DNA of 64,000 bases. Source: a virus. The position numbers were made by a program, and so were the translations under genes. The stretch spans positions 62,001-126,000 of IMG/VR virus record IMGVR_UViG_3300032298_001311; one strand, 5' to 3'. Below are positions 24,513 to 33,084 of this stretch, in pieces (position 1 is the first letter of the stretch; each line of letters opens with the position of its first letter). The notes below the pieces were generated by a model. The model made no database searches and was not told the DNA's origin. It saw nothing but the letters and a program-made list of their open reading frames with translations.

Positions 24513-26165
24513 CTAAGTTCCTTTTGCTAAAGCACGGTAAGAATAACTCATAACACCAACGCCGTTTCCTGTAGGATTCCATAATTTAAGCACTAATGTT
24601 TCTTTATATCCGTCACCGTCGTAGTCTTGTAAAGCAGATGAAAATTCTATATTTTCAACTGTAGTGCTTCCGCTGTAGGTGTAATTATCTTCTAAATGAT
24701 ATTTATTAGTGTATAAATTAGCAGTTATATGAATAGTTCCTGTTCTTACAGATGAACCTCCACTATTTTTGTGAATAATATATTCAATAATATATATAGA
24801 AGATTCGTGAATTGGAAAACGGAAAAATTCTATTGGAACACTAGGTGTAGTTTCTAAAGGTCTAGTAAATGATGTAGGATCTATAACAAGTCCGCTAGTT
24901 CTAATATTAGAATAAAATGGAATAAGGCCAAAATTTGTTTGGTCTCTTAATTTATCATTCCTTTCAAAAAAATCATTACTACTTTGATTATTAGGAGTAT
25001 CATATCTTATAATTGGATATGTAGCACTTGCATGTCCTTCGTTATTATTTCCTACAAGCATAAATTTATTATTTGAGCTAGTATTCCCAAAACCAATTTT
25101 TATATATATTCCATAACGATCAATTAAATCAAAGTAACAGCTATCAACTTTTGTATTTACAGCACCAAATACAGAATTATCAATATCTCCTGATTGAATA
25201 CCATCATATAATTGATAAAATTGACAATTTTGAAAACTTATATCATTATGATCTGTATCGGAGAAAAATCCAAATCCTGTCTTATTAAAAATACAAGATA
25301 AAAATTGTACATTTTCGGATCTATGAATACCTGAAGTTCCTCTAGCATATATCCCTGTTTGCATTTCTACATCAATGGGAGAAGTTCCTTTTGGTTGAAT
25401 TCCGTTAACCCAAGATCCTAAAAACTTTACTTGATTGAAAATTGAGCTATCAGTATTATCTAAAAGAACAATAGTATCACTATGATCTGTTTGTAATGTT
25501 AATTTTTCAATAGTTATAAATCTAGGACGTGACTCGGTATAAGACATACTTTCAAATGGTGTATAAACTCCAGGAGTGCTTACGCCATCAACCATACGCA
25601 TTAAAGATCCATATGATCCTGTCCCTGTTAAATGTATAATTGTACTATCGATTCCAGCCCCCATTATATGACAATAAGGAGGAATTTTTAATTCTTCCGA
25701 AATAAAATATTCACCAGGACCAAAATATAGTATAACTCTAGTATCTGGATTTCTATTAGCAACATTCAAATATAATTGGTCAATTGCCCTTTGTATATCT
25801 TCAGTGACATCATCTCCTCTTTCTACACTCTTTTCATATATAAAGGATTTAATATCTACTCTTTCATCAAATCTTTGTTGTAATGTTCTTTGTACAGGTT
25901 GTAGATCTGTTGGACCAGTCTTAATAATGTAATTATTTCTTTGATATTGGTAAGCCTCTGCAAAATCTAAAATATTTACATGTTCTGTAAGGATTTGTGT
26001 ATTACCAACGTATGGAGCACCCTCGGAAACTGATCCATTTCCTATATAAAGTTCTTGAGTATCTATAGCCCAGCCTATTTCGCCACTAGCTAACTGTGGA
26101 AATCCTGTAGCAGAATCTTTTCTACCTCTACGTTGCTGAATGCGTGAAATCTGGACGACAGCCAT
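24513..26165 (-). CDS. Tail fibre/tailspike with beta-helix
   Basis: 550 residues. The N-terminus (ISRIQQRRGRKDSATGFPQLASGEIGWAIDTQELYIGNG) is the Mtd-type N-terminal domain that attaches fibres to the baseplate. Residues about 90-400 are a right-handed parallel beta-helix of pectate-lyase style (RVILYFGPGEYFISEELKIPPYCHIMGAG, then repeated short strands with Asn/Asp turns). The C-terminal 130 residues are a separate beta domain. It probably binds or depolymerises a host surface glycan. Confidence 0.82.
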   Translation of the reverse strand: MAVVQISRIQQRRGRKDSATGFPQLASGEIGWAIDTQELYIGNGSVSEGAPYVGNTQILTEHVNILDFAEAYQYQRNNYIIKTGPTDLQPVQRTLQQRFDERVDIKSFIYEKSVERGDDVTEDIQRAIDQLYLNVANRNPDTRVILYFGPGEYFISEELKIPPYCHIMGAGIDSTIIHLTGTGSYGSLMRMVDGVSTPGVYTPFESMSYTESRPRFITIEKLTLQTDHSDTIVLLDNTDSSIFNQVKFLGSWVNGIQPKGTSPIDVEMQTGIYARGTSGIHRSENVQFLSCIFNKTGFGFFSDTDHNDISFQNCQFYQLYDGIQSGDIDNSVFGAVNTKVDSCYFDLIDRYGIYIKIGFGNTSSNNKFMLVGNNNEGHASATYPIIRYDTPNNQSSNDFFERNDKLRDQTNFGLIPFYSNIRTSGLVIDPTSFTRPLETTPSVPIEFFRFPIHESSIYIIEYIIHKNSGGSSVRTGTIHITANLYTNKYHLEDNYTYSGSTTVENIEFSSALQDYDGDGYKETLVLKLWNPTGNGVGVMSYSYRALAKGT

Positions 26166-26193
26166 ATATAATACTCCGAAGTGTTTTATATAT

Positions 26194-26871
26194 TTAGTTG
26201 TTCAGATAATACTGCTCCACCCGGCGCCACCACTTATCGCGCCAATAATCATACTTGTCTTCTGTTAAATCAAATTGTTGGTATACCAAATCACGACTGC
26301 ACATAAAAACATGTCCATGGCGTATTTTACTATTGTAAACTTCATTATGAGCTTCTGCATATGCTATAAGTTGTAGATAGTAATCTTCAATCCACTCTTC
26401 TTTTTTAGGCTTATTAGTCTGCTTAAAATCCATGATACATTCATTGCCTTTAAAAACACCCGGCAAGTCTGTAGCACCAGCATATATCTGAGGGAAATAA
26501 AGACTAACTTCACTGCCCCATATTTCATCAATATGACACATTGCTTCGTCACGAATTCTTTCCGCCATTTTATGTGCTTGTTGAGAATAAGGGTTAGTAC
26601 CTGGGTCAGGCCAGTCTCCTGTAGCAATATATTTTTCAAGGAAGGTATGCATCCTTGTCCCAACACCTGCTGCTTCTGTGACAATTTCTTGTGCTTTCTT
26701 TTCACCTACACGTTTACGCCACTCTATTAAATGAGTCTTGTCTTTAGTACTATCAAGAATCGTAGTTACAGAAGGTACCTTATTTCCATCTGGACACTCG
26801 TAGAGTCTTTTACCATTTTCTGATTTGCGATTAATTGGGGTATAATCAAACCGTGGTTTTATTAGGGTCAT
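26194..26871 (-). CDS. PD-(D/E)XK exonuclease (RecB/MGME1-like)
   Basis: 225 residues. VPSVTTILDSTKD and the helix VGTRMHTFLEKYI lead to the catalytic core GATDLPGVFKGNECIMDFKQTNK, where Asp, Asp and Lys form the PD-(D/E)XK site; a QLIAYAEAH helix with Gln follows. Such phage proteins act in DNA recombination or degradation. A promoter (26879-26907) lies 8 nt upstream. Confidence 0.85.
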   Translation of the reverse strand: MTLIKPRFDYTPINRKSENGKRLYECPDGNKVPSVTTILDSTKDKTHLIEWRKRVGEKKAQEIVTEAAGVGTRMHTFLEKYIATGDWPDPGTNPYSQQAHKMAERIRDEAMCHIDEIWGSEVSLYFPQIYAGATDLPGVFKGNECIMDFKQTNKPKKEEWIEDYYLQLIAYAEAHNEVYNSKIRHGHVFMCSRDLVYQQFDLTEDKYDYWRDKWWRRVEQYYLNN

Positions 26872-26878
26872 TGTTTAC

Positions 26879-26907
26879 ATTTTAACTTCTATCGAAATAA
26901 AGGTCAA
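26879..26907 (-). promoter_or_regulatory. Sigma70-like promoter of the PD-(D/E)XK nuclease gene
   Basis: Minus strand TTGACC (26902-26907), 17-nt spacer, TAAAAT (26879-26884), with the -35 box at the stop codon of the previous gene. Confidence 0.6.
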
Positions 26908-27239
26908 CCAACTCGGCGTTTTGCAGCATTTTTAGCCATTTTAGAAATACTAGTTTCTTTTTCGCCGCCTTGTGACTTTTTAGGATCTGTACCATAAGTT
27001 TTAAGTTCAACACCTCTATCGTCAAACTTGAAAACTAATTTCTGTATCATTGGGGAAGCATCATATTGTGCTTTGAAACTTTCGTAATCAAACTGTTCAT
27101 CGCCAACATTCTGCATAAGATTGTTTAAAGCAGCCCAATTAAGAAAACTAGGCTGCTGCTTACTATTTGCTTGTGCTACTAAATTTCTTAAAAGTAGCAC
27201 GAGATTATTACTTACGGCTTCTACTTCAGTTATTCTCAT
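26904..27239 (-). CDS. Conserved phage protein (111 aa)
   Basis: Begins MRITEVEAVSNNLVLLLRNLVAQAN; acidic helical protein with a basic tail (KNAAKRRVG). I recognise its type from T4-like marine phages, where it follows the head protein encoded upstream. Its ATG overlaps that gene's stop. No function known. Confidence 0.7.
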   Translation of the reverse strand: MRITEVEAVSNNLVLLLRNLVAQANSKQQPSFLNWAALNNLMQNVGDEQFDYESFKAQYDASPMIQKLVFKFDDRGVELKTYGTDPKKSQGGEKETSISKMAKNAAKRRVG

Positions 27240-28357
27240 CTGCCAACTAAAAGTTTTGTAAGACGTAGACGATGCTCAATGCTTTCTCTCTTAGCGCGAT
27301 CTGCTGGAGCAGCAACATCTATATCCATCTCTGCATCATCTGTTGGCATCTCTGCATCTAATTCTGCGTCCATGCCTGGTTCCATATCCATGTCCATTCC
27401 TGCATCCATGCCTGGCTCTGCTCCCATTGGAGTTGGAGCAACACCTGTTAGTGATGCAACTGAACCGTTAAGTGCTTCACGTGCGCCCTTAACTGACTGG
27501 AAAGCTGCGTCTAGTGCAGGTTGAACTGAAGCAGTAAATGCTTCTGCTTGGTCTGCACCTAGCTCGTCACGAATAGCATCAGCCATTTCCATAGCAGTCT
27601 GTGCCTGCATCTGAGCAATATCTTCTGACCAACCAGTGAACTTATCAACCATATCCTTGACAGCCATAATTAGTTCTGCCTTTGATTCTTCACCTTCGCG
27701 AAGTAAACGTGATATTGATTCCATTACAGATTCCTTTACCTTCTTCTTATCTTTAGCAGCCTTCTTCATAGGCTCTTTCTTGTTATTATTTTTATTAAGA
27801 TCTAGAAAGTCTGGCTTTGCTGCTTCCTTAACAGGATATGTCTTTCCACCAACTTTAATCTTTTCACCAGGTTGAATATCATTTTCTTTAGCTTTACTAA
27901 CTGCTAGACCGAAAGCATTACCCTCGTTTGGTGATTCGTCAGTCTTCTTATGCTTTGGAAGTCCCTTGTGCTTTGTGCCAGCAAACTTCTCAAGTTCCTT
28001 TGTACTCATTCCTGCCATTGACTTTGATGGTCCCTTAAGACCTGCTGTAGAACCCTTACGCTTTGCTGTTAGAGCAGCACCAGCAGCCTGTTGTTGAGCT
28101 TTACTTACAGCTCTTTCACTAATTGTAGTTCTAACAATATCCTGCATGAGCTTTAGGCGATGAAATTCTTCACTTTCTAAAGTCTCATTAAACTTGCCCT
28201 TTTTAAGAACAGAAATACGGCTTTCGATCAATCTTGCTGCCTTTTCTAGTTGTGCTGAATTATAGCTGTCAATATCAAGTTTTTCCCCGAAATGCTTACT
28301 AAGGGTCTCGTTCATAACCTTTGCAGTTGGTTTAGTTGTAAAGTCGCTGGTTCTCAT
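27236..28357 (-). CDS. Conserved head-associated or scaffold-like protein (373 aa)
   Basis: Starts MRTSDFTTKPTAKVMNETL. Three parts: an N-terminal helical region (20-95), a Lys/Gly-rich linker with PDFLDLNKNNNKKEPMKK (about 185), and a C-terminal helical part with a Met/Asp/Glu-rich low-complexity stretch (MDAGMDMDMEPGMDAELDAEM, in part) and the end EHRLRLTKLLVGR. The linker motif recurs in T4-like marine phage virion proteins. A scaffold or prohead-core role is a guess. GATAAATA and AGGAAAC lie upstream. Confidence 0.65.
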   Translation of the reverse strand: MRTSDFTTKPTAKVMNETLSKHFGEKLDIDSYNSAQLEKAARLIESRISVLKKGKFNETLESEEFHRLKLMQDIVRTTISERAVSKAQQQAAGAALTAKRKGSTAGLKGPSKSMAGMSTKELEKFAGTKHKGLPKHKKTDESPNEGNAFGLAVSKAKENDIQPGEKIKVGGKTYPVKEAAKPDFLDLNKNNNKKEPMKKAAKDKKKVKESVMESISRLLREGEESKAELIMAVKDMVDKFTGWSEDIAQMQAQTAMEMADAIRDELGADQAEAFTASVQPALDAAFQSVKGAREALNGSVASLTGVAPTPMGAEPGMDAGMDMDMEPGMDAELDAEMPTDDAEMDIDVAAPADRAKRESIEHRLRLTKLLVGR

Positions 28358-28398
28358 TGTTAGTTTCCTGTTTTGGATGTTGTATTATTTATCATCAG

Positions 28399-28842
28399 TT
28401 AAAATAATAAAGAATAACTTTTTTGAAGTGTTGCTTTAGCTTGTTGATACTTTTGATCTGTTACTTCAAATCTTGTTGTATATAGTTCTTCTTTAAGATA
28501 GTTGTTATTCTTTTCAGCAACTTTTATTTGACGCTTATAAACTTCTAAGTCCTGTCGAGCACTAAAGGCGATGCGATCCGACTCTATTACTTCTCTTATT
28601 TGATCTCCTCCTATTTTCTTTGTGAGCATACGAGCAACAATCATTGCTGCTGATTTTGAATAGGTGGAATATAACAATTGAGCACTATGCTTTACATGAT
28701 ACTTCCCATCCTTAGGTTGAATAATGTATGTTCCAATGAGAATGCCATTTTTCGTAATGATAGGCATTGCTCCACTACGAACAACATCTTTAGAGATAGA
28801 TTCTAGTTTATCAGCTACTTCTTTGGGATTTTGGACCAACAT
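28399..28842 (-). CDS. Conserved phage protein (147 aa)
   Basis: Mixed alpha/beta protein: an N-terminal helix (NPKEVADKLESISKDV), strands, then a long C-terminal helix with YKRQIKVAEKNNNYLKEEL. No family named. It overlaps the preceding gene by 32 nt, and both belong to a four-gene unit starting at 29715. Confidence 0.65.
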   Translation of the reverse strand: MLVQNPKEVADKLESISKDVVRSGAMPIITKNGILIGTYIIQPKDGKYHVKHSAQLLYSTYSKSAAMIVARMLTKKIGGDQIREVIESDRIAFSARQDLEVYKRQIKVAEKNNNYLKEELYTTRFEVTDQKYQQAKATLQKSYSLLF

Positions 28843-29041
28843 AATCGTTCACCATGAGTTGAGTATCAGTTAGTTTACATAAAATGTCTTTAATAAGCAA
28901 GTTTTCTGCAATTCTAATTTCTCGCTCTGATAGCGAATGTGTTTCGATTATTTCTTTGTCTTTGTTCTGGCGAAGGAAGGATGCTTCCTCATTAGTAAGA
29001 GCCACATATATATTAGGATTAACTAATTCTCTGAATCTCAT
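28811..29041 (-). CDS. Small protein with MRFREL leader (76 aa)
   Basis: Begins MRFRELVNPNIY, the recurring capsid-targeting-like leader, followed by a compact helical part. It overlaps the upstream gene by ATGA. Probably a small virion protein; inferred only from the leader. Confidence 0.6.
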   Translation of the reverse strand: MRFRELVNPNIYVALTNEEASFLRQNKDKEIIETHSLSEREIRIAENLLIKDILCKLTDTQLMVNDYVGPKSQRSS

Positions 29042-29457
29042 ACTTTTTTGTTTCCTTGTAAAGCAGCAAGTGTAGATAAAATCTCTTGTTTAGGAACTTT
29101 AACTGATACAGTTTTATTGCTTCCGGGGGTTTTATTTACCGGAGTTAATATCATATCATTTCCTTTAGAATCAATTTTATAAGGAGCTAATTCATCCCCT
29201 GTTGGAAGGATAATATCTTTCGGGATCGTCGGATTAATCGGGGTGGTCTGCCCTGTTGGTTTTTGAGATAGAGATGGTTGTTGGCCGATTTTCTGATTAG
29301 GATTACTTGCTACTGCTGGATTAGTACCCTGTGTAGCTTTTTGAGTTGCTATTTTGTTAGCATCTTGAGTTGCCTTGAGGACTGAAGGAGGTAACTTACT
29401 AAAATCTCTCCTACCGACTGTAGGTATTTGTTGAGTGTTGAATTCTTTGAATCTCAT
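29038..29457 (-). CDS. Pro/Gln/Thr-rich protein with MRFKEF leader (139 aa)
   Basis: Begins MRFKEFNTQQIP and then is largely disordered, rich in Pro, Gln, Thr and Asn, with a structured end (SVKVPKQEILSTLAALQGNK). The leader resembles T4 capsid-targeting sequences. Its ATG directly follows a 9-bp hairpin and a TAAATA box. Confidence 0.6.
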   Translation of the reverse strand: MRFKEFNTQQIPTVGRRDFSKLPPSVLKATQDANKIATQKATQGTNPAVASNPNQKIGQQPSLSQKPTGQTTPINPTIPKDIILPTGDELAPYKIDSKGNDMILTPVNKTPGSNKTVSVKVPKQEILSTLAALQGNKKV

Positions 29458-29458
29458 G

Positions 29459-29482
29459 GTAACACTATTTAGCTAGTGTTAC
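29459..29482 (-). promoter_or_regulatory. Intergenic hairpin with late-type box
   Basis: Perfect 9-bp stem (GTAACACTA / TAGTGTTAC) with a 6-nt loop. It spans the stop codon of the upstream gene and ends one base before the ATG at 29457. The loop and 3' arm contain CTAAATA, 8 nt from the ATG. Confidence 0.45.
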
Positions 29483-29715
29483 TTCATTAGTAATACTACT
29501 ATGGTTGATAGTAGTCCTGCTACAATGGTGCCTGCGGATCCAATAAGGACTTTTACCATTGTTTGATTTCCGTCAGTAATATCTTTACTGATTTCATCTA
29601 CTTTCTTTTCTATAACTGATAGCCTATTTTCCAATGCCTCATACCTCTGTTGACACAACTCAACATGAGCTTCTAGTGATTCTTTCTCAATTTGAGCTGC
29701 TGGTCTTGGTGCCAT
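29479..29715 (-). CDS. Tail-anchored coiled-coil protein, XhlA-like
   Basis: 78 residues: a coiled coil at about 12-50 (RYEALENRLSVIEKKVDEIS) and a C-terminal transmembrane helix (about 56-77). This matches the architecture of haemolysin XhlA-type proteins, which in phages can assist lysis, though this copy lies among structural genes. The ATG has GGAAG upstream. Confidence 0.65.
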   Translation of the reverse strand: MAPRPAAQIEKESLEAHVELCQQRYEALENRLSVIEKKVDEISKDITDGNQTMVKVLIGSAGTIVAGLLSTIVVLLMK

Positions 29716-29837
29716 TGGCTTTCTTCCTTCTGTTATTTCATAGCAACTGTGTCTCTTGTTGCTGCCTTTTTAGGGCCTTGGAATAAAATGCCTTTGTTTG
29801 CCTTACGAATAATATTTAGTGAGTATACTGGTCAAAG

Positions 29838-30218
29838 TTATCTACTAATAAATTCAACTCGAGTGTTATCGGGTACAGAAAAAAAACAATTTTTAAATTT
29901 AGCAGTTTCTTCACAATCATTTATGAATGGTACATATTCTAAATCTGTACGAATTAAGTAGGCTGGATCGTTGTCTTTTAAAAATATATCGTCTCTTTCG
30001 GTCCAAAATTCCCAAATCCATGTTAATTCTTTTTTACCATTCCAATCTATAATTTTTCGTTCAGGATCTTTGTCAGAAAAGATGATTGCTCTCATTTCTA
30101 ATGTTTGATGGAGAGTATTATAATTGTCTTGTTGTTTTTTCTTTAGAGGATCGATATGTTCTTTGAATACTTGTGTTCTTGTTATATCTACCAATGTTGT
30201 GATGCGAAACCATTGCAT
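29838..30218 (-). CDS. Conserved phage protein (126 aa)
   Basis: Starts MQWFRITTLVDITRTQV. Aromatic- and acidic-rich soluble protein (WIWEFWTERDDIF) resembling unassigned T4-like marine phage proteins. The 120 nt after it (29716-29837) hold a short coding-like stretch without a usual start codon that ends at 29732. Confidence 0.65.
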   Translation of the reverse strand: MQWFRITTLVDITRTQVFKEHIDPLKKKQQDNYNTLHQTLEMRAIIFSDKDPERKIIDWNGKKELTWIWEFWTERDDIFLKDNDPAYLIRTDLEYVPFINDCEETAKFKNCFFSVPDNTRVEFISR

Positions 30219-30233
30219 TACTTTAATTAGTCA

Positions 30234-30263
30234 AGAAAAAAGGGCAGTTAAAAAACTGCCCTT
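30234..30263 (-). terminator. Rho-independent terminator
   Basis: Minus strand GGGCAGTT, TTTT loop, AACTGCCC and then TTTTTTC; stem arms 30242-30249 and 30254-30261. It ends transcription after the virion protein gene 30287-30790. Confidence 0.85.
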
Positions 30264-30286
30264 CTTGAAGTGATATAAACTTTCGA

Positions 30287-30790
30287 TTAGAAAGTGAATT
30301 CTGAAACAACTGCACCTGAAAGGTTGATTGTTTGAGCAGCACCAGCATCGTCTGTATAAGCGAATGATGCATAGTTGTCAAACATATCAGTTAGAGCAGT
30401 TGAAAGAACTGCTGAAAGCTGTGATGTACCAACTGATGGATCAATGTAGTTAACAGTTGGATCAGCAACTGAAGCTGACCAAACATAACCATCATTTTCG
30501 TCAGTATCAACAGCCATTACTTCACCGCCACTTACTTCGATAGCAAAACGTAGAAGCTGACCAGCATTTGATCCAGCATCTGCCTGAATTGTACCAATGT
30601 GAACTGGTGTCCATCCGAGCTGTGAAAGAAGTGTATAAGTTAACCATGTTACTTCGCGAGAACCATCTGCTTGACGAATATCAACACCAAAGTCGATTTC
30701 GTAAAACTTTAGAGCTGCACCCTGAAGAGTAACTCCAGTTGTAACCTTACCAGCGTTAGCTGCTACTGTAGTACCGTATAGATCGGCCAT
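30287..30790 (-). CDS. Putative virion structural protein (167 aa)
   Basis: Gly/Ala/Thr/Asp-rich beta protein (MADLYGTTVAANAGKVTTG to SGAVVSEFTF) with few Lys or Arg. It is transcribed alone with AGGAG upstream, a GATAAATA box about 50 nt before the ATG and a strong terminator after it, as expected for an abundantly made virion component. No specific part identified. Confidence 0.65.
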   Translation of the reverse strand: MADLYGTTVAANAGKVTTGVTLQGAALKFYEIDFGVDIRQADGSREVTWLTYTLLSQLGWTPVHIGTIQADAGSNAGQLLRFAIEVSGGEVMAVDTDENDGYVWSASVADPTVNYIDPSVGTSQLSAVLSTALTDMFDNYASFAYTDDAGAAQTINLSGAVVSEFTF

Positions 30791-30868
30791 AATTTATCTC
30801 CTAATTTTTGTCGAGTCTCACTATAGAGCTCGTTACAATTATTTATCATCGGGAGAAATATTTGCTTG

Positions 30869-31165
30869 TTAAGCGTCAGAATCGCTGTCATCTAAACGAG
30901 ACAATCTTGTCCCTGCTCTTTTGCTTTCTTGTATTTTGCGAATTCCACGGCGGAACTTATCAGGATCACTGCCTTTAATACTGTTGATCAAGCGACGTTC
31001 AAGATCAAGAGCAACTTCTTCTGGAAAGTTTTCTCTAACCATATCAAGGATATTAATAGCACCATTGATAACATGTAGTGCTCTGCTCTCTACAATAAGT
31101 TCAACATCCTTTTTTGCAGCATAGGAGTTAAGCTCTTGTAATATTGATCTTGTTTGTTTCCTCAT
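30869..31165 (-). CDS. Conserved phage protein (98 aa)
   Basis: Helical protein starting MRKQTRSILQELNSYAAKKDVEL and ending in an Asp/Ser tail. The style fits small T4-like marine phage proteins near head genes. TTAAATA lies 4 nt before the ATG, another close late-type box. Function unknown. Confidence 0.65.
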   Translation of the reverse strand: MRKQTRSILQELNSYAAKKDVELIVESRALHVINGAINILDMVRENFPEEVALDLERRLINSIKGSDPDKFRRGIRKIQESKRAGTRLSRLDDSDSDA

Positions 31166-31245
31166 CTATTATTTAACATATACTCAACCGAAAGAAAAAC
31201 AAACTGTTTATTCATCCTGATAATAAATATCTGGCTAATAAGATG

Positions 31246-31274
31246 TTGCTTTATACCAAGTAAACATGTATATT
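31246..31274 (+). promoter_or_regulatory. Sigma70-like promoter of the plus-strand island
   Basis: TTGCTT (31246-31251), 17-nt spacer, TATATT (31269-31274), 31 nt before the ATG at 31305. Confidence 0.55.
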
Positions 31275-31304
31275 AGTAAAATACAGACACACAGGAGAAA
31301 TAAA

Positions 31305-31577
31305 ATGTTCGACAGCAAAGAGATCAAAGACATGAACAAGTACATTCCAGAAGTTAAGTTCAACAAGAACGGTTATGAAATCCGCACTCAGATGTTAGAA
31401 ATGGCACAGACTCAGCTCTGGAACGACTATCAGGCTAAGTGGGGTCAGTTTGAGTTAACAGTAAAGAAGGATGGGGATCAGGTTGTTACTACTATTGAAG
31501 CACCTCAGATTCCGGGTGCTGATCAAATCCTTAAGACCGCAGAAATGTTCTACAATTTTGTGAACATGAAGAAGTAA
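31305..31577 (+). CDS. Hypothetical protein (90 aa), first plus-strand gene
   Basis: Starts MFDSKEIKDMNKYIPEVKF with AGGAG 8 nt upstream; the frame is open further upstream but that lies in the promoter. The helical, Gln/Lys-rich product with an amphipathic C-terminal helix loosely resembles phasin-type proteins, but I would not assign it. Own promoter and terminator: a single-gene transcript. Confidence 0.75.
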   Translation: MFDSKEIKDMNKYIPEVKFNKNGYEIRTQMLEMAQTQLWNDYQAKWGQFELTVKKDGDQVVTTIEAPQIPGADQILKTAEMFYNFVNMKK

Positions 31578-31634
31578 TTTCAAAACATATTATATTAAAG
31601 CGCATAGCGCATATAGACATTTTTATAAAGTAAG

Positions 31635-31664
31635 AAGGGTAGGACCAAAATCCTACCTTTTCTC
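31635..31664 (+). terminator. Rho-independent terminator
   Basis: GGTAGGA, loop, TCCTACC followed by TTTTCTCTTATTT, 57 nt after the stop at 31577. Confidence 0.8.
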
Positions 31665-31668
31665 TTAT

Positions 31669-31697
31669 TTGACAAAAGCCAATTCGTTCCGTATAAT
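31669..31697 (+). promoter_or_regulatory. Consensus sigma70 promoter of the HNH-radical SAM operon
   Basis: TTGACA (31669-31674), 17-nt spacer, TATAAT (31692-31697): a full consensus, 21 nt before the HNH ATG and just after the preceding terminator. Confidence 0.8.
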
Positions 31698-31718
31698 AAG
31701 TAAAATTATGAGGAGAAC

Positions 31719-32240
31719 ATGCCAAATACTTTATTGCTGAATGCTGATGCTCAACCAATGAGTTTAGTTCCACTGTCAGCTATTGATTGGCAAAGTGCGG
31801 TACGCTACATCTGGCTCGATAAAGTTAAAGTTCTACACGAATACGAGGAATGGCAAATTCACAGTCCAACTCATGTTATGAATGTACCTGCTGTGATTAT
31901 GCTCAATGAATATTGGCAACCAAAAGCCCGTGTGCGTTTCAATCGTAAATGGGTTTTCTTGCGTGACAATTATACTTGTCAATATTGCGGTGATCAACTT
32001 AATGTGAGTCAGTGTACAATTGATCATGTTGTTCCGGTTTCAAAAGGTGGTAAGACTACCTGGCATAATGTTGTTACGGCTTGCTACCCTTGTAATAATA
32101 GCAAAGGTAACAATCCAAAAATTCGTCCAAAGATAGATCCAGAGCAGCCAAATTATTGGATGCTGGCTAACAATCGTAAACAGAAGAGTTGGACTGTTCC
32201 TCACGAAAGTTGGCTAAATTATATTGATGGAAGATTTTGA
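31719..32240 (+). CDS. HNH endonuclease
   Basis: 173 residues. C-terminal half holds the HNH core: CQYCG zinc pair, TIDHVVPVSKGG (catalytic His of the beta-beta-alpha metal motif), WHNVVTACYPCNN with the second zinc pair. The N-terminal half (LLLNADAQPMSLVPLSAIDWQSAVRYIW) is the usual companion of free-standing bacterial HNH proteins. It may be a homing-type nuclease or act in packaging or host DNA cleavage. It lies under a full consensus promoter and overlaps the radical SAM gene by 14 nt. Confidence 0.88.
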   Translation: MPNTLLLNADAQPMSLVPLSAIDWQSAVRYIWLDKVKVLHEYEEWQIHSPTHVMNVPAVIMLNEYWQPKARVRFNRKWVFLRDNYTCQYCGDQLNVSQCTIDHVVPVSKGGKTTWHNVVTACYPCNNSKGNNPKIRPKIDPEQPNYWMLANNRKQKSWTVPHESWLNYIDGRF

Positions 32241-33084
32241 ACGACCTAAAACCAGAATACAATGGATGCTAGGCAATAATTGCAATTACGATTGTAGTTA
32301 TTGTCTAGACCTCTTTAAAAGAGGAGATTATTCAGCGCCCGATGAAGAATTATTTTTAGAAATTTGTAAAGATATCATTTATCATTATGATGATTTAGGA
32401 AATGATGTTGTCTTTGAATTCATAGGTGGTGAGCCAACATTAACTGAAAAAATTCCAGACATTGGGCAAAGACTACATAATTATCCAACAAGTATAATAT
32501 TAAGAACGAATGGTAGTGCTAGTTTAGATTGGTGGCTAAAATCAAGTAGGTATCTGTCTGAAGTAATAATATCTGTGCATCGAGAATTTGCTGACATAGA
32601 ACATATCATAAACGTAATTAAATTATTAAAAGAATCTAAAAATATGCATCCTATCGAAGTTAAAGTTTTATTTCCGGTAACAGTTAGACCAGAGAGCTGG
32701 AATTGGGGAATATCTCATGTTAAAAAATTTAGGAAAAGATTTGGAGTTGGTGAATTACAGTTACTTTATAGCAATTTCGGAAGAAAAAGTGACACGCTAC
32801 TTCCTTATAAAGAAGAACAATTAAATCAAATAGGTAAAAGTTCTATAGTAACTAACCAAAGTAGTGTAAAGACAGATCCATTTAATTATAAAGGAAAAAC
32901 TTGTTATGCAGGAATTGATACTCTAGTTATTGATGCAATTGGGGATATTTTTAGAGGCTGGTGCTTACAAGAAGGTAAAATTGGTAATATTTACAAAATG
33001 CCCGTTGCATGGCCAAAAACTACAATTATCTGCCAAAAAGAATCTTGCAAAAACGGTTTTGACCAATCAGCAAAGAAAATTTAA
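32227..33084 (+). CDS. Radical SAM protein A (plus strand)
   Basis: 285 residues. The 4Fe-4S motif is Cys19-Cys23-Cys26 in CNYDCSYC; the SAM-binding GGEP motif follows in FEFIGGEPTLTE, and later SVHREFAD. The C-terminus has three Cys (GWC, ICQKESC) that could bind a second cluster. It is closest in layout to radical SAM protein C at 55132-56094. The ATG at 32227 is preferred to the TTG one codon earlier. It is coupled to the HNH gene. Substrate unknown. Confidence 0.85.
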   Translation: MEDFERPKTRIQWMLGNNCNYDCSYCLDLFKRGDYSAPDEELFLEICKDIIYHYDDLGNDVVFEFIGGEPTLTEKIPDIGQRLHNYPTSIILRTNGSASLDWWLKSSRYLSEVIISVHREFADIEHIINVIKLLKESKNMHPIEVKVLFPVTVRPESWNWGISHVKKFRKRFGVGELQLLYSNFGRKSDTLLPYKEEQLNQIGKSSIVTNQSSVKTDPFNYKGKTCYAGIDTLVIDAIGDIFRGWCLQEGKIGNIYKMPVAWPKTTIICQKESCKNGFDQSAKKI

